NCBI RefSeq assembly: GCF_016902575.1
Contig: NZ_JACSNZ010000005.1
Span: 62,001-126,000, forward strand
Source of the DNA: Pseudoflavonifractor capillosus
GTDB lineage: Bacteria > Bacillota > Clostridia > Oscillospirales > Oscillospiraceae
Direction: 5' to 3'
Length of the DNA: 64,000 bases
This document shows, one piece after another, positions 36,230 through 44,840 of the stretch. The notes beneath the pieces were generated by a model. It was given only the letters and a program-made list of their open reading frames with translations, searched no databases and was not told the origin of the DNA. Position 1 is the stretch's first letter; the number at the start of each line of letters is the position of its first letter. A program made the translations under genes and the position numbers.

Positions 36230-37142
36230 GTTCTTCTTTCCCCTTCCCGGCCACGGTTAGGGGTGGGGTCACGCCCTTCCCCCGTTTCCACTGGATCACC
36301 ATGATGATAACCGCAACCACCGCTGAAATGATTCCCACCAACTGGGATGTGCGCAGGCCGGTGCCGAAGAAATACAGGCTGTCCGTGCGCATACCTTCAA
36401 TCACAGCACGGCCCACGCCGTACCACGCCACATAAGACAGGAAAATCTGTCCGTCAAACTTCCGCCCCTTCCGGGCCAGCAGTACCAAGAGCACAAACCC
36501 CAGCACATTCCACAGAGATTCATAGAGGAAGGTGGGGTGAACCCCCAAACTGCCGTCCAAAATACTCTGATACATCTCCTGGGATTCCAACAGCCCCTTG
36601 TCCATCATCTCTTTGGCGATGGAGGCAGAGCACATGCGCCAAGGCAGAGTGGTCAGGCCGCCATAGGCCTCCACATTGACAAAGTTGCCCCATCGCCCAA
36701 TGGCCTGGCCGATGAGCAAGCCGTAGCATCCCACATCTGCATAGTTCCAGGAAGACTGATGTCGCACCTTGCAGTACACCGCCACAGTGATGACCGCCAT
36801 GATGACCCCGCCATAGATGGCCAGGCCACCGTCCCAAATGGCAATGGCCCTTCCCCAGTCAAAGGATCCATCTGCATTGATATAGATGGAACGATAGAAG
36901 ATCACATAATACGCTCTGGCGCCAATGATAGACAAGGGGACAGCAAAGAAGAGCATATCCGTGAGCTTCTCTCCGTCCACGCCAAAAAAAGACGCCTTAC
37001 GATAACAGTAGAGCACTGCCAGCAAAAAACCAAAGGCGATGATGACGCCGTACCAATAAATATCCTTACCAAACAGACTCAATGCAACTCGATTGAGGTC
37101 AAATTCCAACCCCAGGCCGGGGAAGGATACTGTATTGACCAT
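36219..37142 (-). CDS. lgt: Prolipoprotein diacylglyceryl transferase
   Basis: Transfers diacylglycerol to the lipobox Cys of lipoproteins in the membrane. 307 residues, about seven hydrophobic helices. The signature GQAIGRWGNFVNVEAYGG and the N-terminal YWYGVIIAFGFLLAVLY are present, with HPTFLYESLWNV further on. ATG 37142 follows GGAAAGGTGGGA; longer in-frame starts would enter yfmH. A lipoprotein substrate candidate is encoded at 52881. Confidence 0.96.
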   Translation of the reverse strand: MVNTVSFPGLGLEFDLNRVALSLFGKDIYWYGVIIAFGFLLAVLYCYRKASFFGVDGEKLTDMLFFAVPLSIIGARAYYVIFYRSIYINADGSFDWGRAIAIWDGGLAIYGGVIMAVITVAVYCKVRHQSSWNYADVGCYGLLIGQAIGRWGNFVNVEAYGGLTTLPWRMCSASIAKEMMDKGLLESQEMYQSILDGSLGVHPTFLYESLWNVLGFVLLVLLARKGRKFDGQIFLSYVAWYGVGRAVIEGMRTDSLYFFGTGLRTSQLVGIISAVVAVIIMVIQWKRGKGVTPPLTVAGKGKEEHGN

Positions 37143-37144
37143 GG

Positions 37145-38449
37145 TCAATCCCACCTTTCCTGTCCTGCGGTGCCCACCGGACAAACCACCGAGAGAGAAA
37201 CCCGCTCCGGCACACACCACTGTTCCAGCATCAGTCTGGCATCCTCCCACTGGATACTCTGGAAACACTGAGGGAAATCGAAATAGTCTTCACCCCGGAA
37301 AAAGTTTTGGGCCAGCTCGATACAGGTGTCCTCCAGGGAGTTGAGTCTGCGCACCATGCTGCCGTAAGCGGCTTTTTTCAGGCGTTCCCAGAGGTTGGGG
37401 TCCACGCCCTCCCGGCAAAGCCGCCGGGCCTCTTCCAGCACGGCATCCCGCACCGCCCGGGGATCCCGGCTCTCGCCACCCGCCATCAGGTAAGCACATC
37501 CAGGCACCGACTCGTAATCTCCGCCAAAGCTGCTGTTGATGAGTCCTTCCTCATAGAGCTTGGTGTACAGGGGTGCAGAGGAGCCAAAGAGCACGTCGCA
37601 CACCAACTCCCCCACCAACTGCTGCCGCAGCTCCTGCCCGGCAGACGCCGGGTCGCCTTTGATCCCCAATTCAAACATCGGCACAGACACCGGCATCTCC
37701 CGCTCCATATAGGTGCTCTGCACCCCGGCAGGCTCCTGCTGGCCCAGGTCTGCCCGGCCCAGATGTCCGCCCCGGGCAGGGATGATCTCCCGAGCCAGCT
37801 CAGCCACCTTCTCGGGGTCCACAGACCCAGCCACACACAGCACCATATTTTCCGGGCGGTAGAAGGCCTCATGGCAGCGGTAGAGTACCTCAGGGGTGAT
37901 CTCTGCAATGGACTGCTCGCTGCCTGCCACCCGCACCCGCACCGGATGGTTTTGATACATCTGCTCCATCAGCTGATAGTACACTTCCACGTCCGGGTCA
38001 TCCAGACACATACGGATCTCCTGGGCAATGATGCCCTGCTCTTTGTCCACACTCTCCTGAGTAAAATAGGGTGTTGTGACAAAGCTCAAAAGGGTGCGCA
38101 GGTTTTCCTCGAAGCCCCGGGTGCACTCAAAATAGTAACCAGTGATGGCCGCAGCGGTAAAAGCATTGTCCACAGCACCGTTGGCTGCCATGATTTGCAG
38201 CACATTCCCCTCCTCCGAGTCAAACATCTTGTGCTCCAGGAAATGGGCCACTCCCGCCGGGGTGTCCACCCAGTGTCCGTCCTCACTGCGAAAACGCAGG
38301 TGCATCCCACCGTAGCGGGTGGCAAAAAAGGCAAACTGCTTGCCGTATTCCGGTCGGACGTCCACGAGAATCTCCAGGCCATTGTCCAGCCGCTGGCAAT
38401 ACAGGGTCTCCCCCAGCAGGGTATATTCTCTTTGTTCCATGGCGCTCAT
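37145..38449 (-). CDS. yfmH: M16 family peptidase, active-type partner (YfmH-like)
   Basis: 434 residues. The inverted zinc motif HFLEH is intact in GVAHFLEHKMFDSEEGN, with the distal Glu downstream, so it should be catalytically active. In Bacillus, YfmF and YfmH are linked to maturation of elongation factor P. Overlaps yfmF by 4 bp; lgt follows after 2 nt. Symbol assigned by pair arrangement and length. Confidence 0.85.
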   Translation of the reverse strand: MSAMEQREYTLLGETLYCQRLDNGLEILVDVRPEYGKQFAFFATRYGGMHLRFRSEDGHWVDTPAGVAHFLEHKMFDSEEGNVLQIMAANGAVDNAFTAAAITGYYFECTRGFEENLRTLLSFVTTPYFTQESVDKEQGIIAQEIRMCLDDPDVEVYYQLMEQMYQNHPVRVRVAGSEQSIAEITPEVLYRCHEAFYRPENMVLCVAGSVDPEKVAELAREIIPARGGHLGRADLGQQEPAGVQSTYMEREMPVSVPMFELGIKGDPASAGQELRQQLVGELVCDVLFGSSAPLYTKLYEEGLINSSFGGDYESVPGCAYLMAGGESRDPRAVRDAVLEEARRLCREGVDPNLWERLKKAAYGSMVRRLNSLEDTCIELAQNFFRGEDYFDFPQCFQSIQWEDARLMLEQWCVPERVSLSVVCPVGTAGQERWD

Positions 38450-39729
38450 CCCTCCTCTCCCGTGAGATAGTAAACGGTATCCAGGCTCAGCGCCCGTGCC
38501 ACATCCACCACATCCTGATGGGTGACCTGCTCCACCCGTCGGGCCATGTCGTCCACATCGGTGGGATCTCCTCCGGTGAGGGAAACGGTGACGCAGTCGT
38601 CCTCCATCAGGCCCTGGCTGTCCTTGCGACTAATCAGCGCATTGACCACCGAGCGGGTGGCGGCTTGTAGCTCCTCTTGCGTAAAATCACCTTGGCGAAT
38701 GGCATCCAGCTGGGCCAAGATAGCCTCCTTGGCCACAGAAAACTTGGAAAATTCCACTCCAGAAGAAACCACCATAAGGCCCTTGATCTTATCCAGCAGC
38801 GAGGAAGCAAAGTAGCAAAGGCTCATCTTCTCCCGCACGTTGGTAAACAGTTTGGAGTGGGCACTACCCCCGTACAAAGCATTGCATACCATCAGAGCGG
38901 GAAGCAGGGGATGGTTGACTGCGATTCCACCGGTGCGAAATCCCATGGCCAGCTTTCCCTGGGTCACATCCAGCACATCGGTGACCTCTCGCACCTGCTC
39001 CTGCACGGGTCGGGCCAAAACCTGGCACTCCACAGGGGCCTGTCTGTCCTGAAGCAGCGATGCAAACGAGGCGGCCACAGCCTGCTCCACCCGCTCCAGG
39101 GGTGCAGATCCACCGTAATAAAAGGTGACATGACTCTGTGCCAACAGATTATGATAGTGCTGCCACAGTTCTTCCGCAGTCATAGTGCGGGCCTTCTGGG
39201 CGTCCCCCAACTTGTCGATGGCGTACCGCTCCTGGCCACACATCTCCTGCACCAGCCGGAAGATGGACCAGCCCCGCTTGTCATTGATGCGGGCACCAAT
39301 GCGGTCAGCCAGATTGGCCCCTTCACCAGAGACAAACTCACGGTCAAACACCCCATCTACGGTGTAAGGATCCAACAGGATCTCCCCCACCAGTGCGATG
39401 GCCGGCTCCAACACAGCCATGCCATCCAGCGCATAGCGGTCATCAATAAAGCTGCACTGGAACCCGACGCACTGGCTCTCCCCCCGCTGGCGCACCGCAG
39501 GGCCCAGTGAAGCCCCGTACAGCTCATCGGTGGCAGCAGACAGGCTCTCTATATCAGGGTGCTGACGACTGCCCCGGTACAACACATCTGGAATCAGGGC
39601 ATAGGCCGTGGCTGTCTCCTCTTGCAGCGGCACCGTCAGCGTCACGCTGAATACACCGGTTTTGAATTGATCGGTCTGGGTCATCACCAACTCCACCCCG
39701 CAGGCCAGAGTCTTGTGGAATCGCTCCAT
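38446..39729 (-). CDS. yfmF: M16 family peptidase-like protein, inactive-type partner (YfmF-like)
   Basis: 427 residues with the M16 fold (RGSRQHPDIESLSAATDELYGASLG, later MVCNALYGGSAHSKLFTNVREKMSLCY). The HxxEH zinc site is missing, as expected for the non-catalytic member of an M16 heterodimer. ATG 39729 follows AGGAGG. First gene of yfmF-yfmH-lgt-folD. Confidence 0.85.
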   Translation of the reverse strand: MERFHKTLACGVELVMTQTDQFKTGVFSVTLTVPLQEETATAYALIPDVLYRGSRQHPDIESLSAATDELYGASLGPAVRQRGESQCVGFQCSFIDDRYALDGMAVLEPAIALVGEILLDPYTVDGVFDREFVSGEGANLADRIGARINDKRGWSIFRLVQEMCGQERYAIDKLGDAQKARTMTAEELWQHYHNLLAQSHVTFYYGGSAPLERVEQAVAASFASLLQDRQAPVECQVLARPVQEQVREVTDVLDVTQGKLAMGFRTGGIAVNHPLLPALMVCNALYGGSAHSKLFTNVREKMSLCYFASSLLDKIKGLMVVSSGVEFSKFSVAKEAILAQLDAIRQGDFTQEELQAATRSVVNALISRKDSQGLMEDDCVTVSLTGGDPTDVDDMARRVEQVTHQDVVDVARALSLDTVYYLTGEEG

Positions 39730-39909
39730 AGGTTACCTCCTATTGGGACATCTTTGATATTGGTATATTATACATCATTTCCTTCCCCTTGCCACTACAA
39801 ACTTTCCCTTCCCCCGTTTTTTTATCCTTTGCGTCACATTTCCCAAACCGCCGTCTCCAATGCCCGTGATTTTGTGAATTTTTACGTTATTCGTGGTAAG
39901 TGTTTTCCC

Positions 39910-39938
39910 TTGACAGGGACAGGATGCTATGGTATAGT
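39910..39938 (+). promoter_or_regulatory. Promoter of the ylxM-ffh operon
   Basis: TTGACA (39910-39915), 17-nt spacer, TATAGT (39933-39938). The leader then contains a small hairpin GTAAAGC/GCTTTAC (39947-39966) before the AAAGGAGG site. Confidence 0.85.
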
Positions 39939-39992
39939 ATCTACTTGTAAAGCGCTGCTGCTTTACACAACGCGGTAAAGGAGGCGAGATCC

Positions 39993-40364
39993 ATGAAGAA
40001 TCAGGCATACCGCATGGCCATGCTCTACGATTTTTATGGGGATCTGCTCACTGACCGCCAAAAGGAGTTCTACGACCTCTACTACAATGAGGACTTATCC
40101 CTTTCCGAAATTGCCGAAAACTACGGCATCTCTCGCCAAGGCGTCCGGGACGTGATCGTGCGTGCCGAGGCAGCCATGGATGAGATTGAGGAAAAAACCC
40201 ATCTGATCCGTCGCTTTCATCAGAGCCAGAAAGAATTGCTGGCCATTGACCAGGCAGCGGATCGACTGCTTGAGGCCGTGCGTGCAGGCTCCTGCACCGC
40301 CTCCACCTTGGAGGAAATCGCCTTGAGCATTAAGAAGCATACCGCCAAGCTGGAACAGGAGTAA
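39993..40364 (+). CDS. ylxM: YlxM-like DNA-binding protein (SRP operon)
   Basis: 123 residues: a sigma-70 region-4-type helix-turn-helix (LTDRQKEFYDLYYNEDLSLSEIAENYGISRQGVRDVIVRAE) followed by a coiled-coil tail. YlxM is encoded with ffh across Firmicutes and has been reported to modulate SRP. Begins the operon behind a strong promoter and AAAGGAGG. Three nt from ffh. Confidence 0.92.
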   Translation: MKNQAYRMAMLYDFYGDLLTDRQKEFYDLYYNEDLSLSEIAENYGISRQGVRDVIVRAEAAMDEIEEKTHLIRRFHQSQKELLAIDQAADRLLEAVRAGSCTASTLEEIALSIKKHTAKLEQE

Positions 40365-40367
40365 GCC

Positions 40368-41708
40368 ATGGCATTTGAAAGCTTAACTGAAAAACTTTCT
40401 GCCACCTTCCGCCGCCTGCGTGGTAAGGGCCGCATCAGTGAGGCCGACGTAAAAGCCGCTATGAAAGAGATCAAGATGGCTCTTTTGGAGGCAGACGTCA
40501 ATTTCAAGGTGGTAAAAAACTTTGTGGCCTCGGTGACCGAACGAGCCGTAGGCACCGATGTACTGGAGTCTCTCACCCCTGCGCAGATGATCGTGAAGAT
40601 CGTCAACGAGGAGCTCACCGCTCTGATGGGCGGTGGGGACAGCAAACTGACCATTGCCTCTGCCCCGCCCACCGTGGTGATGTTGGTGGGCTTGCAGGGT
40701 GCAGGTAAGACCACCAACGGTGCCAAGTTGGCCGGACTGATGAAAAAGCAGGGCAAGCGTCCTCTGCTGGCCGCCTGTGACATCTACCGCCCTGCCGCCA
40801 TCCGGCAGCTGGAAGTGGTGGGTGAGCAACTGGACATTCCAGTCTTCCAAATGGGCCAGACCAACCCGGTGGACATCGCCAAAGCTGCCGTAGAACACGC
40901 AAAAAAGTACGGCAACGACATGGTGTTTCTGGATACCGCCGGCCGGCTGCACATTGATGAGCAGCTCATGGATGAGCTAAAGGCCGTCAAAGCCGCAGTC
41001 AACCCCACCGAGATCTTGTTGGTGGTGGACGCCATGATCGGTCAGGATGCGGTCAATGCCGCCAAGGCCTTTGACGAGGCTTTGGATATTGACGGCGTGA
41101 TGCTCACCAAGCTGGATGGTGACGCCCGAGGCGGTGCCGCCCTCTCCATTCGCTCCGTCACTGGCAAGCCCATCAAGTTTGCCGGTACCGGCGAAAAGCT
41201 GGACAACATCGAAGTCTTCCACCCCGACCGCATGGCCAGCCGCATTTTGGGCATGGGCGATGTGCTCTCCCTCATTGAAAAGGCGGAGCAAAGCCTGGAT
41301 GCCAAAAAGGCCGCTGAGCAGATGGAGCGGCTGCGCAAAAACAAGTTTACCCTGGCCGACTTCTACGATCAGCTGGTGCAGGTCAAGAAGATGGGCTCCA
41401 TACAGGACATCGCCGCCATGCTCCCTGGCATGAACGGCAAAAAGATGGATCTCAATGTGGACGAGCGTGGCCTGGCCAAAATCGAGGCCATCATCCAGTC
41501 CATGACCCCCTATGAGCGAGAGAATCCCTCTGTGCTCAACTCCAGCCGGAAAAAGCGCATTGCCGCCGGTTCCGGTACCCAAGTGGTGGACGTCAACCGC
41601 CTGCTCAAGCAATTTGAGGGTATTCAGATGCTCACCCGTCAATTTTCCAACCCCAAGAAGGCCAAAGGCCTGCTCAGCCGTTTCAAAGGCATGGGGTTAC
41701 CCTTTTAA
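40368..41708 (+). CDS. ffh: Signal recognition particle protein Ffh
   Basis: 446 residues: N-terminal four-helix domain, SRP GTPase with G1 GLQGAGKTTNGAKLA, DTAGRLHIDE (G3), TKLDGDARGG (G4 and IBD edge), and a C-terminal M domain (GSIQDIAAMLPGMNGKK; RKKRIAAGSGTQVVDVNRLLKQF) that binds 4.5S RNA and signal peptides. Pairs with FtsY at 57498. The M domain ends without the usual Met-rich extension. Confidence 0.97.
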   Translation: MAFESLTEKLSATFRRLRGKGRISEADVKAAMKEIKMALLEADVNFKVVKNFVASVTERAVGTDVLESLTPAQMIVKIVNEELTALMGGGDSKLTIASAPPTVVMLVGLQGAGKTTNGAKLAGLMKKQGKRPLLAACDIYRPAAIRQLEVVGEQLDIPVFQMGQTNPVDIAKAAVEHAKKYGNDMVFLDTAGRLHIDEQLMDELKAVKAAVNPTEILLVVDAMIGQDAVNAAKAFDEALDIDGVMLTKLDGDARGGAALSIRSVTGKPIKFAGTGEKLDNIEVFHPDRMASRILGMGDVLSLIEKAEQSLDAKKAAEQMERLRKNKFTLADFYDQLVQVKKMGSIQDIAAMLPGMNGKKMDLNVDERGLAKIEAIIQSMTPYERENPSVLNSSRKKRIAAGSGTQVVDVNRLLKQFEGIQMLTRQFSNPKKAKGLLSRFKGMGLPF

Positions 41709-41771
41709 GGTTGGTTTCTGTCCCCCACGGACATTGCCATATACGATAGAATCTATGGAGGTGAAAATACA

Positions 41772-42008
41772 ATGGTTAAGATCAGACTGCGTCGAATGGG
41801 TGCTAAGAAGGCTCCCTTCTACCGTGTTGTGGTTGCCGACTCCCGTTATCCCCGGGATGGCCGTTTCATCGAGGAACTGGGCACCTATGATCCCCGCCAG
41901 AATCCCGCTGCTGTCAACATCGATGTGGAGCGCGCTCAGGCTTGGATCAAGACCGGCGCTCAGCCCACCGACACCGTGCGTGACCTGCTGAAGAAGGCTG
42001 GCCTGTAA
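41772..42008 (+). CDS. rpsP: 30S ribosomal protein S16
   Basis: 78 residues, starting [34 protein letters not shown], the invariant S16 N-terminus, with [12 protein letters not shown]. Ribosome site GGAGGTGAAAATACA before ATG 41772. The 63-nt gap from ffh holds no terminator. Confidence 0.98.
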   Translation: MVKIRLRRMGAKKAPFYRVVVADSRYPRDGRFIEELGTYDPRQNPAAVNIDVERAQAWIKTGAQPTDTVRDLLKKAGL

Positions 42009-42028
42009 GCGCACGATTGGAGGTCCTC

Positions 42029-42259
42029 ATGAAGGAATTGCTCACTTATATTGCCCAAAACCTGGTGGAGCATCCGGACCAGGTTTCTGTGACCGAGCAC
42101 GAGACTCCCGCAGAGACCGTTTTGGAGCTGCGAGTAGCCGCCGAGGATATGGGCAAGGTGATTGGCCGTCAGGGCCGCATCGCCAAGGAAATTCGGGCGC
42201 TGATGCGCTCGGTTGCCCAGCGTCAGGGCAAAAAGGTTTCAGTTGATATCATCGACTGA
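42029..42259 (+). CDS. khpA: KH-domain RNA-binding protein KhpA
   Basis: 76 residues. A minimal KH domain with GxxG-type loop in VIGRQGRIAKEIRALMRSVA. KhpA/KhpB binds small RNAs and affects cell division. ATG 42029 follows GGAGGT. Standard position after rpsP. A strong terminator follows. Confidence 0.95.
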   Translation: MKELLTYIAQNLVEHPDQVSVTEHETPAETVLELRVAAEDMGKVIGRQGRIAKEIRALMRSVAQRQGKKVSVDIID

Positions 42260-42270
42260 TACAGCCGCTG

Positions 42271-42296
42271 AGGCGGGGGCTTGCCCCCGCCTTTTT
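42271..42296 (+). terminator. Terminator between khpA and rimM
   Basis: AGGCGGGGGC/GCCCCCGCCT, 10-bp GC stem with a TT loop and a T5 tail, in the middle of an otherwise compact operon; may set expression of downstream genes. Confidence 0.85.
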
Positions 42297-42324
42297 GATT
42301 TTTACACTAAGAGGTGAACCTATT

Positions 42325-42810
42325 ATGATCCATCCCTATCTGGAGTGCGGACAAATCGTCAACACCCACGGCATCCGTGGTGAGGTAAAGATCGTCCCCT
42401 GGGCGGACAGCGCCGAATTTCTCTGCCAATTCTCTACCCTGTACATTGACGGCAGCCCGATAAAGGTGTTAAACGCTCGGGTGCACAAGGGCAGCGTCAT
42501 CGCCCAGCTGGAAGGCGTGTCCGACGTCAACACCGCCATGCTGCTGAAAAACAAGGTGGTGCATATCCGCCGTGAGGATGCCAACCTTCCTGAAGGCGCC
42601 TTCTTTTTGGCTGACATCATCGGTTTGGACGTGGTGGATGAAGAAGGCACCAAGTTGGGCACCTTGAAGGACATCCTCTCCCCCTCCCGCCAGCAAGTAT
42701 ATGTGGTGGAGGGAGAGCGTCAAATTCTCATCCCTGCCGTCCCTGAATTTATTCTGGAGACCAATGTGGATGGGGGCTACATCAAAGTTCGTCTCATCGA
42801 GGGGATGTGA
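42325..42810 (+). CDS. rimM: Ribosome maturation factor RimM
   Basis: 161 residues: N-terminal RimM domain (ECGQIVNTHGIRGEVKIVPW) and C-terminal PRC-barrel (GAFFLADIIGLDVVDEEG ... IPAVPEFILETNVDGGYIKVRLIEGM). Assists 30S head maturation. ATG 42325 follows GAGGTGAACC. The stop overlaps the trmD start. Confidence 0.96.
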   Translation: MIHPYLECGQIVNTHGIRGEVKIVPWADSAEFLCQFSTLYIDGSPIKVLNARVHKGSVIAQLEGVSDVNTAMLLKNKVVHIRREDANLPEGAFFLADIIGLDVVDEEGTKLGTLKDILSPSRQQVYVVEGERQILIPAVPEFILETNVDGGYIKVRLIEGM

Positions 42811-44006
42811 ACGGCGTGTATCACATTGATATCATGACCCTGTTCCCCGACACCGTGGGGGATGTACTCAGCGAATCCATTTTGGGTCGGGCTCAGGAGC
42901 GGGACTACATCCGCATTCTCACCCACCAAATTCGAGACTACACCAAAAATAAGCAAAAGCAGGTGGACGACTATCCCTACGGGGGCGGCCAGGGTGCCGT
43001 GATGCAGGCAGACCCTCTCTACCAGTGCTGGAGTCACATTTGCCAGCAGCATGAGACCAAGCCCCACACCATCTATCTCTCCCCCTGCGGCAAAACCTTT
43101 ACCCAGGAAGATGCCCGACGGCTGGCCCGGGAACATGACCATCTGATCTTGGTCTGTGGCCACTACGAGGGAATCGACCAGCGATTCATTGACGGCTATG
43201 TGGACGAGGAGATCTCCCTGGGCGACTTTGTGCTCACCGGCGGTGAAATAGCCGCCATGGCTGTGGCAGACGCCGTATGCCGCCTCATCCCCGGAGTGCT
43301 CTCCCATGACGCCTGTTTTGAGGACGAGAGCCACTGGAACGGGATGTTGGAATATCCCCAATACTCTCGTCCCGCTCAGTGGCACGGCATGGAAGTACCA
43401 AAGGTGCTTACCTGCGGCGATCACAAAAAAGTGGAGCGGTGGCGGCGCAAGCAATCCATCATCCGTACCCGGGACCGCCGTCCGGATCTGTACGCCAAGT
43501 TGGATCTATCCTCCAAAGAGGATCAGAAGCTGCTATCCGAAATTCAGGCCGAAGAGCTGCAAAAGCCTCTTCCCCACCCCGTCTCCTGCTCTCCTGCCTC
43601 CCCAGAGGACTGGAATGCAATTTCCTGGCCCCACACCACGCCTATGCCAGAACACAGCTACATCGTGTGGCACGGCACCCAGGCCGCTGCTTGCATTTCC
43701 CTGACTCCCATAAGCGCAGATGATGACCTTGGCATTCAGGACGGCAAATGGTCTGCCCAGGAGCCCAGTCTGCTTCTTTCCCTTCACGGGCAAGATCCAT
43801 CCCTGATTCACACCAATTTGGTGAACAAGCTGCTGAAACAGGCCGAAACGCTAGGCCAGCAGGCGGGGATGCCCTGGCTGCGCATGGCTGTCAGCAAGAA
43901 GGACAAGGAACTGCTGGCCCATATGAAAGCCATGAATTTTCAGTATCGGGGAAATCTGGAGCGCCAAGGCGCACGCCAGGTGGCCTACGAGCTTCGTCTA
44001 AAATAA
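42807..44006 (+). CDS. trmD: tRNA (guanine(37)-N1)-methyltransferase TrmD with a GNAT-like C-terminal extension
   Basis: 399 residues, about 150 longer than normal TrmD. Residues 1-245 are a complete TrmD: YGGGQGAVM (59-66), GHYEGIDQRF (118-127, knot), SLGDFVLTGGE, the catalytic Asp in FEDESHW (171-177) and LEYPQYSRP. Residues about 265-399 are an added domain whose end (NLVNKLLKQAETLGQQAG ... MNFQYRGNLERQGARQVAYELRL) resembles an acyltransferase of the GNAT type: long helix, then a terminal strand-loop-strand with AYEL. No clear acetyl-CoA loop is visible, so function is open. Start GTG 42807; GTG 42816 is possible. The rplS gene normally next is absent. Confidence 0.9.
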   Translation: MNGVYHIDIMTLFPDTVGDVLSESILGRAQERDYIRILTHQIRDYTKNKQKQVDDYPYGGGQGAVMQADPLYQCWSHICQQHETKPHTIYLSPCGKTFTQEDARRLAREHDHLILVCGHYEGIDQRFIDGYVDEEISLGDFVLTGGEIAAMAVADAVCRLIPGVLSHDACFEDESHWNGMLEYPQYSRPAQWHGMEVPKVLTCGDHKKVERWRRKQSIIRTRDRRPDLYAKLDLSSKEDQKLLSEIQAEELQKPLPHPVSCSPASPEDWNAISWPHTTPMPEHSYIVWHGTQAAACISLTPISADDDLGIQDGKWSAQEPSLLLSLHGQDPSLIHTNLVNKLLKQAETLGQQAGMPWLRMAVSKKDKELLAHMKAMNFQYRGNLERQGARQVAYELRLK

Positions 44007-44024
44007 AAAAGCGAGGTGCCTGCC

Positions 44025-44840
44025 ATGATTTTGGGCATAGATGCCGGAACCAGCGCTGTTAAATTGGCAGTTCTGGACGGCGAGACCATCTGCGCCACCT
44101 ACTACCAGCCCAACCGAATTGACACCGCCCATACCCTTCGTCTGGCCTTGGAACGCTCTGGGATTCTATCCCTTCCCATCTCACATGTGGCCCTCACGGG
44201 ACTCAACAGCACCCGATGTGGGGCAGAATCTATGAAATTGCCCCAATGCACCGTCTCTGAACTGGACGCTATTGGATGCGGGGGATGCTTCCTGTCAGGG
44301 AAGGACAATGCCCTGGTGGTCAATATGGGCACCGGAACCACCTTTGTTCTGGCACAAAATGGGCGGTACACACATCTGGGTGGCACGGGGATCGGCGGCG
44401 GCACTCTCATGGGACTGGGCCGTGGACTGCTGGGAGTCAACACCCCGGATGAACTGTTCCAACTGGCAGACCACGGTGACGTCGGCCAGGTAGACCTGCG
44501 CATTGGGGATTTGTTTGCAGGGTCTGAGACCCTGGATCCTACCCTCACCTCCTCAAATCTGGCCAAGGCCTCTCCTGGCTCCACCCAGGCTGACTGGGCA
44601 GCGGGACTGTTGAATTTGGTCTTGGAGTGCACCGGCACCATGGCTATGCTGGCCTGCGGTGCTCACCAGGTGTCCGACGTGGTACTGCTGGGCGCTCTCA
44701 CCCAGCTGCCCCAGGCAAAGGAACGTTTCCAGGTCTTCACTCAGTTTTACCGCCCCAACTACTTCATCGCCCCCCAGGCCGATTGCGCCACCGCCATCGG
44801 CACAGCCCTGCTGGCAAAGGAGAACGACACATGGATCTGA
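44025..44840 (+). CDS. coaW: Type II pantothenate kinase
   Basis: First step of coenzyme A synthesis, ATP-dependent phosphorylation of pantothenate. 271 residues, ASKHA fold: phosphate-1 loop ILGIDAGTSAVKLAVLD, NALVVNMGTGTTFVLAQ (phosphate-2), HLGGTGIGGGTLMGLGRGLLG (type II signature) and adenosine-loop VVLLGALTQLPQ. ATG 44025 is chosen (GAGGTG about 7 nt upstream) over GTG 44016. Overlaps rsmA by 10 bp. Catalytic motifs are intact, unlike the CoaX-like protein at 7094. Confidence 0.9.
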   Translation: MILGIDAGTSAVKLAVLDGETICATYYQPNRIDTAHTLRLALERSGILSLPISHVALTGLNSTRCGAESMKLPQCTVSELDAIGCGGCFLSGKDNALVVNMGTGTTFVLAQNGRYTHLGGTGIGGGTLMGLGRGLLGVNTPDELFQLADHGDVGQVDLRIGDLFAGSETLDPTLTSSNLAKASPGSTQADWAAGLLNLVLECTGTMAMLACGAHQVSDVVLLGALTQLPQAKERFQVFTQFYRPNYFIAPQADCATAIGTALLAKENDTWI

